A stretch of 5,252 nt of DNA from Chloroflexota bacterium (GTDB lineage: Bacteria; Chloroflexota; UBA5177; JANWHV01): contig JANWHV010000057.1 of NCBI GenBank assembly GCA_025450255.1, forward strand, positions 1 to 5,252, given 5' to 3'. Shown here one piece after another: positions 4,642-5,252 of this stretch (within the stretch, counting starts at the first letter, position 1; each line of letters opens with the position of its first letter). Below the pieces are notes generated by a model. The model was not told the DNA's origin and did no database searches. It worked only from the letters and a program-made list of their open reading frames with translations. The position numbers and the translations under genes were made by a program.

Positions 4642-5252
4642 TTAGGGCGTGTCTTCCACCCAGAGGCTGCGATCGTCGAAGAAGCCTTCAGGAACGGGGA
4701 ACGAAACCTGGTACGCCTCATCTTCTGAGATCACGTGCGCGGCATCGCCGATTTCGATCCAGTCGACTGGGATCTCACGTCCATCAAGCGTTGTTAGGGT
4801 CATGCCCAGAGCATCTCGTTCACCGTAGAGATCGCGAACATAGGCGCCGGCTTCAAAATATTGTTGAAAGAATGGCCGCAAACGTTCATAGGCTGGGTAC
4901 GGCTTAAACATACCGACCGCCGCCATTGGCGAGATGCCGCGAGGTATGCGCGTCTCGCCAATTGGCTCTCCACCCTGCACGATCAGGAAGGTGCCGTGCG
5001 CGGGCTTTCGGTACGGAAAGTACCGTTGAGTCTCCCAATCGAGGAATAGTTCCCATACCGAACGATCGCTATCAAATACCGCGTTCGCCTCGGCCTCCAT
5101 CCGAATCTCGTCGTGGGTTATCTCATAGACGGTAATGCGCTGGCCATCGATCAGCCCTGCCGTTCGATGCGTGTCACTCTGCAAAACGTAAGGCATGCTC
5201 AAACCGCCGGGAACCCACTCGGGATGACGTTCAGAGTCAAAAACCTCAATGC
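4642..5252 (-). CDS. Unrecognised acidic protein, 5' end outside the window
   Basis: I do not recognise this family. The frame is open from the right edge of the window to TAA at 4642-4644, giving at least 202 residues. The part above 5202 (IEVFDSERHPEWVPGG) looks like normal protein, and neither TTG 5202 nor ATG 5196 has a clear ribosome site, so the true start is probably past base 5252. The protein is acidic and aromatic-rich, with no signal peptide, membrane segment or cysteine. Recognisable blocks are SVWELFLDWETQRYFPYRKP, GTFLIVQGGEPIGETRIPRG, MFKPYPAYERLRPFFQQYF and a C-terminal TTLDGREIPVDWIEIGD followed by EAYQVSFPVPEGFFDDRSLW. It reads as a compact alpha/beta soluble protein. It lies 327 bases upstream of the leucine-rich-repeat gene on the same strand. 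No catalytic motif is visible, and I assign no function. Confidence 0.7.
   Translation of the reverse strand, partial: IEVFDSERHPEWVPGGLSMPYVLQSDTHRTAGLIDGQRITVYEITHDEIRMEAEANAVFDSDRSVWELFLDWETQRYFPYRKPAHGTFLIVQGGEPIGETRIPRGISPMAAVGMFKPYPAYERLRPFFQQYFEAGAYVRDLYGERDALGMTLTTLDGREIPVDWIEIGDAAHVISEDEAYQVSFPVPEGFFDDRSLWVEDTP

Overview
The window is GC-rich, gene-dense bacterial DNA that mixes ordinary chromosomal genes with accessory and decaying material. The protein types (a SelA-like PLP enzyme, a DUF1653 protein, an RHS-type fragment, a 24-residue leucine-rich-repeat protein, and a RES toxin with a long antitoxin) would fit a Chloroflexota genome. That is an impression from family style only. 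There is no rRNA or phylogenetic marker here to confirm it.

Left end (1-637): the 5' part of a SelA-like PLP-dependent enzyme runs leftwards out of the window. It is divergent from a small complete DUF1653 gene (395-637, + strand). Centre left (693-3142, all minus strand): transcription appears to start at a promoter around 3115-3142 that lies within an imperfect inverted repeat. It passes through a 235-residue antitoxin-like protein, then a RES-domain toxin that overlaps it by 11 bases, and 37 bases later reaches a secreted phosphoesterase/acid phosphatase. The first two genes form a RES/Xre-type (MbcT/MbcA-like) type II toxin-antitoxin pair. Such toxins destroy NAD+. The phosphatase may be co-transcribed or only adjacent.

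Centre right (3201-4314, minus strand): a short orphan piece of an RHS/YD-repeat protein (about 3201-3362) sits between the toxin-antitoxin promoter and a leucine-rich-repeat gene. The leucine-rich-repeat gene is split into two reading frames at a run of four C (4057-4060 on the plus strand as GGGG). It reads as one protein of about 312 residues if one base is restored. A true mutation, a sequencing error and, less likely, a -1 slip at TTTCCCC are all possible.

Right end (4315-5252): about 330 bases without a convincing gene, then an unrecognised acidic minus-strand protein. Its frame is open to the window edge, so it is probably truncated by the window rather than starting inside it.

The most interesting parts are the toxin-antitoxin module, with its atypically long antitoxin and symmetrical operator candidate, and the scar-like neighbourhood of RHS debris and a frameshifted repeat protein beside it. 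No RNA genes, CRISPR arrays, transposases or insertion sequences were seen.
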